DNA of 5,938 nt from Planctomycetota bacterium (GCA_013140785.1 JABFRZ010000477.1:1-5938); one strand, 5' to 3'; positions 1-5,938 are shown, numbered from the stretch's first letter. Numbers and translations: made by a program. The notes: generated by a model from the sequence alone, not told the origin.

Positions 1-2
1 AG

Positions 3-1460
3 CTGACCCTGCGTGCGCTGCCGCCCGAGCCAGCGGACCGCGCGCGCGATCAGGCCGACACGCGCGAGGCCCTGACCACGCTGGCGCACGAGCTGGAGGG
101 CTTGGCGGCCTACGTCGGAAAGGGCGACCGTTCCGCGCCCTCGGCCATGCCCGATCCCGCCGAGTTGCGTCGACGCGAAGCTTCGTTGCGCGAGCTGCTG
201 GCCGACCAACCCGAGGAACTGGTCGAGCTGCTGCGCGCGCGCGTCGCCGCGCTGCGCGTCGCGATGCAGCAGGATCCCGTGCTGTGGCGTCCGGACGTGC
301 AGCAGTTGCAGGACTTCGAGCGCCTGCTCGATCGCTCCGGAGAGGAGCTGCGCGAGCGCGTGACCTTCCGCTTCGCCGATGCGCTCGATGCCTGGCGCCA
401 CGAAGCGTTGCGCCGCCTGCTCGAGGACCTCGCGGAGCTCGCCACGCTCGTCCCGCGCGTGCGCGCGCAGCGCGAGGAGACGGAGCGGCTCGCGCGGCTC
501 TTCGGCGCGGGCGGGGCCGGAGCCGTGGCCTGGGAAGAGGCGCGTGCTGCCATCGCGCTCTCGGCGCGCTACGGGGGGCTCAGGCTCGAGCCGATCCTCG
601 GGCTCCTGCCGCTGGGCGAGGATCCCGCGAGTGGGCTGTTCGAGTTCCTGTTGGTCTCGAGCGGCGCGGCTCCCGAGCGCGACGAGCTGGACGGGCGCTG
701 GCGCATGCAAGCCGAATCGGGCGCCGTGCTCGTGCTGCTCCCGGGGGGCCGCTTCCGCATGGGACAAGGCGATGGCGAGGGACCGCGGCTTCCGAAGTCG
801 CTTCCGCAGCACGAGGTCGAGCTCGCGCCCTTCTTCCTCTCCAAGTACGAGCTCACCGTCGCGCAGGCCGTGCACCTCGGCGGATTCCCGCCCGAGAAGA
901 CGCCGCCGGCGGACGGGCGCATGCCGCTCGTGCTCGATTGGGAGCGCGCGCGAGCAATGCTGCACCGGCACGGCCTGGAGCTCCCGACCGAAGCTCAGTG
1001 GGAGTACGCGGCGCGGGCGGGTGAAAGCGCGCTCGCGCTCGAGGGCTTTGCCAACGTCTTCGCCGGCTTTGCCAATGTCTTCGACCAGGCGCGCGCCACC
1101 GCGCTGCAGGGCGAGCGCACCCACGACGACGTCACGGCGGTCGAGTTCGACGATGGCTTCTCCGGGCCCGCGCCGATCGGAAGCTTCCGGCCCAACGCCT
1201 TCGGTCTCCACGACGTCCTCGGCAACGTATCCGAGTGGTGCCTCGACCATCACGTCGGGCGCGCGTACTCGACCCTGCCTGCGCGTGTCGATGATGGGCT
1301 GCGCGCGACGGTCGTGTCCGCGCAGATGCGCTCCGTGCGCGGCGGCAGCTACGCCGATGGCACCGTCGTCTGCCGACCCGCGTACCGCGGCAGCGATTCC
1401 CCCGGCAAGCTCTCCTACAGCACCGGCTTGCGGCCCGCGCGCTCGATCTCTCCGGACTGA
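3..1460 (+). CDS. C-terminal part of a probable Ser/Thr kinase-type sensor protein with a FGE-sulfatase (SUMF1) domain (5' truncated by window edge)
   Basis: The reading frame is open from the left edge to a TGA at 1458-1460, so the gene starts outside the window; the in-frame TTG at 102 is not a convincing start. Counting from the codon at position 3 (485 residues visible), residues 1-175 are charged, Leu/Arg/Glu-rich and probably helical or coiled coil. Residues 180-240 carry a linker (ARYGGL, LLPLGEDPASGL) that I recognise from planctomycete Ser/Thr kinases that end in a SUMF1 domain. The SUMF1-like domain spans about 240-485, with PGGRFRMG, PTEAQWEYAARAG, GNVSEW (407-412), RGGSY (446-450) and a terminal GLRPAR. 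No kinase motif is visible, so 'kinase' is inferred from the linker and domain order. The active-site cysteine pair of true formylglycine-generating enzymes is incomplete: the position equal to human Cys336 is Asp452, while Cys457 aligns with Cys341. A sensory or binding role is therefore more likely than oxidase activity. The 3' end overlaps the convergent sigma gene by 46 bp. Confidence 0.8.
   Translation: MTLRALPPEPADRARDQADTREALTTLAHELEGLAAYVGKGDRSAPSAMPDPAELRRREASLRELLADQPEELVELLRARVAALRVAMQQDPVLWRPDVQQLQDFERLLDRSGEELRERVTFRFADALDAWRHEALRRLLEDLAELATLVPRVRAQREETERLARLFGAGGAGAVAWEEARAAIALSARYGGLRLEPILGLLPLGEDPASGLFEFLLVSSGAAPERDELDGRWRMQAESGAVLVLLPGGRFRMGQGDGEGPRLPKSLPQHEVELAPFFLSKYELTVAQAVHLGGFPPEKTPPADGRMPLVLDWERARAMLHRHGLELPTEAQWEYAARAGESALALEGFANVFAGFANVFDQARATALQGERTHDDVTAVEFDDGFSGPAPIGSFRPNAFGLHDVLGNVSEWCLDHHVGRAYSTLPARVDDGLRATVVSAQMRSVRGGSYADGTVVCRPAYRGSDSPGKLSYSTGLRPARSISPD
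1044..1085 (+). repeat. 21-bp tandem duplication inside the SUMF1 domain
   Basis: Two adjacent 21-bp copies (1044-1064 and 1065-1085) differ at two bases and encode GFANVFA then GFANVFD. The second copy, followed by Gln, best matches the usual SUMF1 motif of the form (A/F)N-x-x-D. The first copy therefore looks like an in-frame insertion of seven residues. Frame is kept and the downstream domain motifs are intact. Confidence 0.85.
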
Positions 1461-2050
1461 TCGTCGTTCGGCTCGAGCGCAGCCGACAGGCGCGCCAGCG
1501 CGCGCGCGACGAGCTTGCGTGCGGCCTCGGTAGTTCGGCCCAGCTCGCTCGCGATCTCGGCGTGGCTCGCGCCGTCGATCTGCGAACGCTGCAAGACGCT
1601 GCGGTACTCGGGCGTCAGAGCGCGGAAGGCGCGTTCCAGTCGCTGGGCTTCCTCGCGCAGCATGGCGTCCTGGCTGGGACGTGCGGAGCCAGGCGCCTCG
1701 GGTTCGAAGGCCTCGTCGTCGCTGCCGGTGCCGCCAACGAGCGCCTGCTGAGTGCCCGCGCGACGCTGCGCGCGCCAGTGCCGCGCGCGATTCTGCAGCT
1801 TGTGCTCGGCCGCGGCTTGCACCCAGCGCTGGAAGCTGGCCTCGCCGCGGTCCTCGAAGCTCGAGCCCGCGCGCAGGAGCTCGCGGCAGGTCGATTGCAC
1901 GATGTCCGAGGCGGATTCGCGCGCGGCGAGCTCGGGCCCCATCCGGCGCCGGACGAAGCGCGTCAGGCCGGGCAGGCTGCAGAGGATCCTCTCGGCCAGC
2001 GATGGGCGCGCAGCGCGGTTCGCCTCGTCAGGACCTTCCATCGAAGGCAC
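1415..2050 (-). CDS. ECF-type RNA polymerase sigma factor, Planctomycetes-specific-like subfamily
   Basis: This 211-residue protein has the two-domain plan of an extracytoplasmic-function sigma factor, which would direct core RNA polymerase to a specific promoter set. Region 2 lies at about residues 22-96 and includes ASDIVQSTCRELL (47-59), matching the 'SDLVQET' core-binding motif of the family, and FQRWVQAAAEHKLQNRAR (73-90). A Gly/Asp/Glu-rich linker follows at 100-125, then a PSQ motif (125-127). Region 4 lies at about 137-192, with ALTPEYRSVL (144-153) and a helix-turn-helix around 161-184 (ASHAEIASELGRTTEAARKL). Length and motifs resemble the planctomycete subfamily often found near Ser/Thr kinases, which fits the neighbour at 3-1460. 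Here, however, the two genes converge instead of lying in one operon. The start is GTG at 2050, with an in-frame TAG two codons upstream; an ATG at 2041 (residue 4) is an alternative. No clear ribosome-binding site precedes either. No anti-sigma gene is visible beside it. Confidence 0.88.
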   Translation of the reverse strand: MPSMEGPDEANRAARPSLAERILCSLPGLTRFVRRRMGPELAARESASDIVQSTCRELLRAGSSFEDRGEASFQRWVQAAAEHKLQNRARHWRAQRRAGTQQALVGGTGSDDEAFEPEAPGSARPSQDAMLREEAQRLERAFRALTPEYRSVLQRSQIDGASHAEIASELGRTTEAARKLVARALARLSAALEPNDDQSGEIERAGRKPVL

Positions 2051-2187
2051 AGCCTAACGCCCGACCTATTTTCGGCGCGCGCGTGTCCGGGGGAGCGCAG
2101 AGCGGGTCTCAGCCAGTGGGGAGCCCGTCCCTCGCCCGCAACCCCATCGACCTCGACCCCGGCTCTGAACCAGCTCTGAACCCGACC
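2051..2187. other. Divergent intergenic region between sigma factor and secreted fibre gene
   Basis: This 137-bp gap separates the divergent starts at 2050 (-) and 2188 (+), so both promoters are expected here or within the neighbouring genes. The only AT-rich patch is at 2067-2072 (TATTTT on +, AAAATA on -), which could serve as a -10 element in either direction. I see no convincing -35 partner. No Shine-Dalgarno motif stands before either start codon. Confidence 0.5.
2162..2182 (+). repeat. Tandem 10-bp direct repeat (11-bp period) just upstream of the fibre gene start
   Basis: GCTCTGAACC occurs at 2162-2171 and again at 2173-2182, separated by one base, and ends five bases before the ATG at 2188. 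An 11-bp period is close to one helical turn, as in paired protein-binding half-sites. It also occupies the place where a ribosome-binding site would be. A regulatory role is inference; a chance duplication is possible. Confidence 0.5.
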
Positions 2188-3189
2188 ATGCCCTCCCGTC
2201 TCGCGCCGCGCACACGGCCCGCCGCGATCGACCTCCTCACGCCGCTCCTGGCCCTCACGCTGATCGCGAACGCCGCGTTCGCGCAGGGCGCACAAGCCGC
2301 GCCGAAGCCGGTAGCGACGCCGCCCTGCCCCTGCCCGCCGGGTTGGGAGTTGCTCGGCAACGTCGGCACGAATCCGCTGCTCCACCTCCTCGGCACGATC
2401 GGCGGCGGCGGCGGGCACACGCTGAGCGGCTTCGCGGCGACCATCGCGGGCGGCGCGGCCAACACGGCCACGAGCCAAGACGCCACGGTCGCCGGCGGGC
2501 GCTTCAGCTCGGCCAGCGGCCAGGCCGCGACGATCGGCGGTGGGAACCTGAACACGGCGAGCAACCAGTACGTCACCGTGTCGGGCGGCGACCAGAACAA
2601 CGCCAGCGGCGACAGCGCCACCATCGGAGGCGGGTTCTCCAACGTGGGCGAGCTCAACGTCGCCTCGGGCCTGCACAGCTTCGCCGCCGGGTTCCAGGCA
2701 CAGGCCCTGGACGACGGCGCGATCGTGTGGGCCGACAGGTCGGGCACGCCCTTCGCATCCACCGCCATCAACCAGCTCTCGGTGCGGGCTGCCGGCGGAA
2801 CGCGCATCTTCTCGAACCCTGGCGCCACGACCGGCGTGTTGCTGGCGCCGGGTGCCGGAACGTGGAGCTCGGCCAGCGATCGCGAGTCCAAGGAGAACAT
2901 CGGAGCGGTCGATGGACGCGAGGTCCTGGAGCGCCTCGCCGAAGTCCCGATCGCCACCTGGAACTACCGCAGCCAAGACGACGGGATCCGCCACATGGGC
3001 CCTATGGCGCAGGACTTCTTCGCGGCCTTCGGCCTGGGCCTCGGCGAGAAGACGATCGACACGATCGACCCCGACGGTGTGGCTTTGGCGGCGATCCAGG
3101 GCTTGAACGCGCTCGTGCAGGAGCAAGCGACCCAGATCGCGGCGCTCGAGGCGCGGCTGTCGGAACTGGAGCATCGGGAACCGAGGTGA
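2188..3189 (+). CDS. Secreted beta-roll (YadA-head-like) fibre protein with C-terminal peptidase S74 / endosialidase-type intramolecular chaperone
   Basis: This complete 333-residue protein is probably exported and trimeric. Residues 1-32 form a signal peptide: basic N-terminus, hydrophobic stretch around 13-31, likely cleavage after AFA (30-32). A Pro-rich segment follows with the protein's only two cysteines (47 and 49, in PCPCPP). Residues 81-155 are five exact 15-residue repeats of the beta-roll type. A conserved linker carries GAIVWAD (177-183) and NQLSVRAAGG (195-204). Residues 228-305 match the self-cleaving chaperone of phage tailspikes: SDRESKENI with Ser230 and Lys235, and RHMGPMAQDFF with His269. 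These align with the Ser/Lys/His residues of endosialidase NF (S911, K916, H954), so cleavage is expected just before Ser230. A coiled coil at about 306-329 would trimerise the chaperone. The ATG at 2188 was chosen because the signal peptide begins there; the frame is open further upstream but would run antisense through the sigma gene. No phage genes flank it, so a cellular surface protein is more likely than a prophage remnant. Its ligand is unknown. Confidence 0.85.
   Translation: MPSRLAPRTRPAAIDLLTPLLALTLIANAAFAQGAQAAPKPVATPPCPCPPGWELLGNVGTNPLLHLLGTIGGGGGHTLSGFAATIAGGAANTATSQDATVAGGRFSSASGQAATIGGGNLNTASNQYVTVSGGDQNNASGDSATIGGGFSNVGELNVASGLHSFAAGFQAQALDDGAIVWADRSGTPFASTAINQLSVRAAGGTRIFSNPGATTGVLLAPGAGTWSSASDRESKENIGAVDGREVLERLAEVPIATWNYRSQDDGIRHMGPMAQDFFAAFGLGLGEKTIDTIDPDGVALAAIQGLNALVQEQATQIAALEARLSELEHREPR
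2428..2652 (+). repeat. Five tandem 45-bp coding repeats (15-residue beta-roll units)
   Basis: The five units encode residues 81-95, 96-110, 111-125, 126-140 and 141-155 with no indel. The consensus is x-x-x-A-T-[I/V]-x-G-G-x-x-N-x-A-S. The Thr and branched hydrophobic pair falls at residues 85, 100, 115, 130 and 145, and the hydrophobic residue alternates I, V, I, V, I. The pattern fits left-handed beta-roll heads of trimeric adhesins. DNA copies have diverged, so the array is maintained at protein level and is not a fresh duplication. Confidence 0.88.
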
Positions 3190-3201
3190 GAGGAGGAACT
3201 C

Positions 3202-3231
3202 ATCGCCCGGGCGCGCATGCGCTCGGGCGAT
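3202..3231. terminator. GC-rich hairpin between convergent genes, likely bidirectional terminator
   Basis: Arms 3202-3214 and 3219-3231 pair over 13 bp: eight perfect pairs (ATCGCCCG with CGGGCGAT), one G-T wobble, then four perfect pairs, closing a 4-base loop GCAT. It starts 12 bases after the fibre gene stop (3189) and lies 29 bases beyond the stop of the minus-strand gene (3261). No T-tract follows on either strand, so it is not a textbook intrinsic terminator; it may instead block or stabilise the 3' ends of both transcripts. Confidence 0.65.
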
Positions 3232-3260
3232 GGGCCTCGGTCTCTCGAGTTCCCCCCGCG

Positions 3261-5936
3261 TCACTCCAGCGTGAGCACGAGCGCCGGCTCGTCGCGATCG
3301 ACCGGCTCGACCACCAGCGTGCCCGCGGCGCGCAGCGCGCCGGCCGTGGCCTCGACCGCGAAGGTGCCGGCCGGAAGGCGCAGTGTTTCGACGAAGGACT
3401 CGCGCTCGCGGTGCCAGAGGAAGTCCTCGAGCGTGCCGGAAGGCAGGTGTACGAGCAGGCGGCCGAGGGGAATGGAGTCGGGCGCGCGCACCACGACTCG
3501 CGTGCGCCAGCCGCGCCGCAGGGGCACGTCGAGCACGGTCTCGACGCCGCTCTCGATCGCGAACGCGAGCGCGAGCTGCTCGAACTCGCCGCCGGAGACG
3601 TGCAGCGTGTACGCGTGCGGAGCGAGCGGCGGGGAGAGGCGCTCGGAGCCCGTGCCCTCGAACGGTTCCAAGAAGGGTTCGAGGACAAGATCGAGCGACT
3701 CGTCCGGCTCGAGCCCGGCCGGCACGAGGCGCACGCGCAGGCGGCCCTCCGGTTCCAGGCGCACTTCGCCCACGTCCCAGGTCTCGCCGGGTGCGAGCGC
3801 GTGCGGACCGCGTACGAGCGTGCCACGGCCCGGAGCCCGGAAGATGAGCTGCATCGGGCCCGCGGGATAGGGCCCGAGCTCGAAGCGGCCGGTGCGCGGG
3901 TCGCAGCTCTCGAACCCCGCTCCGGGCGAGCCGGTCGCCCAGGGCAGGATCTGCGCGGTCGGGAGCGGTCGTCCCGCTTCGTCGAGGAAGGTGCCGACGA
4001 TGCGCGCGCTCGGGATCATTGCGTCGGACACCCGCAGGACGAGTTCGTCAGGGCTCGGGCGAACGTTCGTGCGCGCGAGCGACAGGACGAAGCCCGCGCC
4101 TGGCGCGTTGAGAGAAAGCTGGTGGAGCCGGTCGTGAACCCGCGCAAACAGGAAGCTGCCGTTGGCCTCCGTGGTCATCCCGTGCTCGTCGGGTTCCAGG
4201 AGGCCAGGCGCCTGATCGTCCAGGTAGACGCCCCACCTGGCGAGCGGCGCGCCGCGCTCGTCCAGCACGCGGCCGCGGATCTCGCCCAACGCCTCGAGCA
4301 CGGCTTCCCACTGCGCGGTGCGCCCGACCTCGCTCGGGAACTCGGTGCGCGCGCTGCCGGGCGCGTCTTCGATCCAGGCGGAGAGCGTTCGGCCGGGCTC
4401 GAGCGCTCCCACGCGGAAGCTCCCGTCCGTCCGCGTGCGCGCCGAGGCTCGGAACGGTCCTTCTTCCTGGCCGACACGCACGAGCGCGCCGCTCACGGGA
4501 GCGCCCAGGTCGTCGCGCACGTGGCCCGCGAGCGCCGCTTCGGGAAGAAGCACGCCGGTGAACGATGCGCTCCCGCCCGCGGGCACCTCCACCTCGCCGC
4601 GAAGCAACGCGAGGCCGGCGCAGCGCACGAGCAGCGGACACGGCCCCGGGTTCAGGCCCGTGACGTGGAAGTCTCCCTCCTCGTCGGTGCGCGCCAGAGT
4701 TCCCCAGTCCTCGTCGAGATCTTGGTTGGCGTTGCGGTCCGTCGGGCCGGGTGAGCCCACGCGCACGACCGCGCCCGGCACGGGCTGGCCGGAGAGATCC
4801 GTCACGCTGCCGCGCAGCTCGCCACTCCCGGCGCGCAGCACGAGATGGGCGCTCACTTCTCCCTGCGGCGCTCCGAAGAAGTACGCGATCTGCGAGGGAC
4901 GGTAGCCGGGCGCGCGCGCTCCGAGGTTGGCGTGCAGGATCCCGCGCAGCCGAAACGAGCCGTCGGCCGCGCTGCGTGCCACGCGTGTCCCGTGCGCGAG
5001 CTCGGGGGACTTCCCGAGCCAGATTCCCGCGCCGGCGACCGGGCGGCCCGCCTCATCCGTGACGAGGCCGGCGATGTCGAAGCCGTGGCCGACGCGGATC
5101 TCGAGCTCGGTCTCGACTCCCGCGACCACCGTGACCGTGCTCGGCGGAGCGAAGTTGCGATCGACGGTGACGCGCGCTTCGCCGACGGGCACGGCTTCGA
5201 AGCGCGCGACGCCGGCCTGGTCCGTGGCGGCCTCGAGTGCGCAGAGGTCGGGATTCTCGAGCGCGCCCGGGACCACGCGCACGACGTAATCGCTGACGCT
5301 CGTGTCAAGCGCGTGCGGGTTGTTCGGCGAGCGCACGCGCACGCGCAAGGCACCGGTGGGCTCGGCCAAGCTGCTCTGCTGGCCGCTCGGCTCCGCAACG
5401 ATCTCGCGCGCTTGCGAGGCGGGACTGGTGGCGGCCGTCAGGCCAGCCGAAACAACGTCTCGTGACTCTCCGGCCGGCTCGGCGTGCTTCGCGCTCGACG
5501 GCGTGGCCACGGCCGGGGCTGCTTCTTGCGGCCAGAGGAACCATGCGAGCAACGCGAGCGCGGCGGTGGACACGGCGAGCTTGGCGGGGATCGACATGGC
5601 GGCGAGCGTGAGTCCGAGGGGCGCAGGGGAGTGGCGCGTCCAGGGCACCAGCGCCGCGAGCCAGTGCTCGCGCGCACCGAAGGAGTGGTCGAGATTGGCG
5701 CGCAGGAGCTCGAGCCCGCGGCGCGTGCGCGTGCGCACGGTCTCGACCGGGACGTGCATGCGCGCTGCCACCACGCGCGGCGGCAGGTCCTCGAGGAAGC
5801 GCAGGACGAGTGTCGTGCGCAGCGGCTCTTCGAGCGCGAGCACGGCCTCGACCACGCGCGCACGCGCCTCCTCGCGCGCCAGGATGTCGGCCGTCGAGGG
5901 GATGGCCTCGGCGCGACCGGGCTGGCTCACGGTCGT
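3261..5936 (-). CDS. Membrane-tethered sigma-70-like protein with extracytoplasmic carboxypeptidase-regulatory-like repeats (5' truncated by window edge)
   Basis: The frame is open to the right edge. A GTG at 5930 could start an 889-residue protein, but that would contain sigma region 4 without region 2, so the true start is probably beyond the window. Residues below count from that GTG. Region 4 lies at about 21-82: ALEEPLRTTLVLRFLEDLPP (31-50), then a helix-turn-helix with VAARMHVPVETVRTRTRRGL (54-73). A linker (WLAALVP, 90-96) leads to one transmembrane helix at about 111-133, ending AWFLW. The positive residues before it and the acidic stretch after it suggest N-terminus in, C-terminus out. 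A low-complexity Ala/Ser/Pro linker (135-190) follows, then a beta-rich domain (193-281). Five carboxypeptidase-regulatory-like repeats begin near 288, 374, 469, 553 and 646, each with a G-x-V-x-D-x-x-G-x-P-like signature, then further beta-rich sequence to 889. Such sigma/beta-sandwich fusions occur in Planctomycetota. An inferred role is sensing at the envelope coupled to transcription. It ends in TGA at 3261, convergent with the fibre gene. Confidence 0.8.
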   Translation of the reverse strand, partial: TTVSQPGRAEAIPSTADILAREEARARVVEAVLALEEPLRTTLVLRFLEDLPPRVVAARMHVPVETVRTRTRRGLELLRANLDHSFGAREHWLAALVPWTRHSPAPLGLTLAAMSIPAKLAVSTAALALLAWFLWPQEAAPAVATPSSAKHAEPAGESRDVVSAGLTAATSPASQAREIVAEPSGQQSSLAEPTGALRVRVRSPNNPHALDTSVSDYVVRVVPGALENPDLCALEAATDQAGVARFEAVPVGEARVTVDRNFAPPSTVTVVAGVETELEIRVGHGFDIAGLVTDEAGRPVAGAGIWLGKSPELAHGTRVARSAADGSFRLRGILHANLGARAPGYRPSQIAYFFGAPQGEVSAHLVLRAGSGELRGSVTDLSGQPVPGAVVRVGSPGPTDRNANQDLDEDWGTLARTDEEGDFHVTGLNPGPCPLLVRCAGLALLRGEVEVPAGGSASFTGVLLPEAALAGHVRDDLGAPVSGALVRVGQEEGPFRASARTRTDGSFRVGALEPGRTLSAWIEDAPGSARTEFPSEVGRTAQWEAVLEALGEIRGRVLDERGAPLARWGVYLDDQAPGLLEPDEHGMTTEANGSFLFARVHDRLHQLSLNAPGAGFVLSLARTNVRPSPDELVLRVSDAMIPSARIVGTFLDEAGRPLPTAQILPWATGSPGAGFESCDPRTGRFELGPYPAGPMQLIFRAPGRGTLVRGPHALAPGETWDVGEVRLEPEGRLRVRLVPAGLEPDESLDLVLEPFLEPFEGTGSERLSPPLAPHAYTLHVSGGEFEQLALAFAIESGVETVLDVPLRRGWRTRVVVRAPDSIPLGRLLVHLPSGTLEDFLWHRERESFVETLRLPAGTFAVEATAGALRAAGTLVVEPVDRDEPALVLTLE

Positions 5937-5938
5937 CG

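Noticed and set aside
102..104. TTG as the start of the SUMF1-domain gene
   Set aside because: The frame continues upstream to the edge without a stop, with similar coding character, and there is no ribosome-binding site. Truncation by the window is simpler.
2067..2072. -10 promoter element (TATTTT on plus, AAAATA on minus)
   Set aside because: It is the only AT-rich patch in the gap, but no -35 partner at proper spacing was found on either strand, so it was not listed as a promoter.
1681..2187. Upstream extension of the fibre frame before the ATG at 2188
   Set aside because: The extension is Arg-rich, antisense to a clear sigma factor, and would bury the signal peptide internally.
2428..2652. 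CRISPR-like or non-coding tandem repeat
   Set aside because: The 45-bp periodicity is explained by in-frame 15-residue protein repeats, and the DNA units are diverged.
2188..3189. Prophage tail-fibre gene
   Set aside because: The chaperone domain is tailspike-like, but the protein has a Sec-type signal peptide and no phage genes flank it. Base composition looks like the neighbours.
1963..3264. Minus-strand open frame antisense to the fibre gene
   Set aside because: It has no recognisable motif, and its plus-strand partner has a signal peptide, regular repeats and catalytic residues. It is a shadow frame.
2343..4754. Long plus-strand open frame (803 codons) across the fibre gene, the hairpin and the 3' half of the big minus-strand gene
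   Set aside because: The translation is Arg/Gly/Ala-rich without domain structure and conflicts with two well-supported genes. High GC content removes stops from non-coding frames.

Overview
The window is GC-rich (roughly 70 percent or more by eye) and its coding content points to a Planctomycetota bacterium, probably an environmental or uncultured lineage. The indicators are a kinase-type sensor protein ending in an FGE/SUMF1 domain, an ECF sigma factor resembling the Planctomycetes-specific subfamilies, a second sigma factor fused through a transmembrane helix to carboxypeptidase-regulatory-like beta-sandwich domains, and a secreted beta-roll protein with an endosialidase-type chaperone. 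Shine-Dalgarno signals are weak or absent before the visible starts. The taxonomic call is inference from gene families, since no rRNA or marker gene is present.

Layout, left to right. Positions 3-1460 (+) hold the 3' part of a large regulatory protein, probably a Ser/Thr kinase whose catalytic half lies off the left edge, ending in a SUMF1-like domain. Positions 1415-2050 (-) encode a complete ECF-type sigma factor whose tail overlaps the previous gene by 46 bp, tail to tail. A 137-bp divergent intergenic region follows and carries a short tandem direct repeat. Positions 2188-3189 (+) encode a complete secreted protein with a signal peptide, a five-unit 15-residue beta-roll array, a peptidase S74/endosialidase-type chaperone domain and a C-terminal coiled coil. 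A strong GC-rich hairpin at 3202-3231 sits between this gene and the next convergent one. Positions 3261-5936 (-) hold a large protein, truncated at the right edge, that runs sigma region 4, one transmembrane helix, then at least five carboxypeptidase-regulatory-like repeats.

How the parts may work together: three of the four genes are signal-transduction or transcription-initiation proteins and the fourth is a probable surface or exported trimeric fibre. The sigma factor at 1415-2050 and the secreted-fibre gene are divergently transcribed from one short intergenic region, so shared control is possible but not shown. No mobile element, phage structural gene, CRISPR array, tRNA or rRNA was seen. 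The most unusual items are the membrane-tethered sigma-like fusion protein and the autoprocessing fibre outside any phage context. Both are known architectures in broad terms, so I do not claim a wholly new system.
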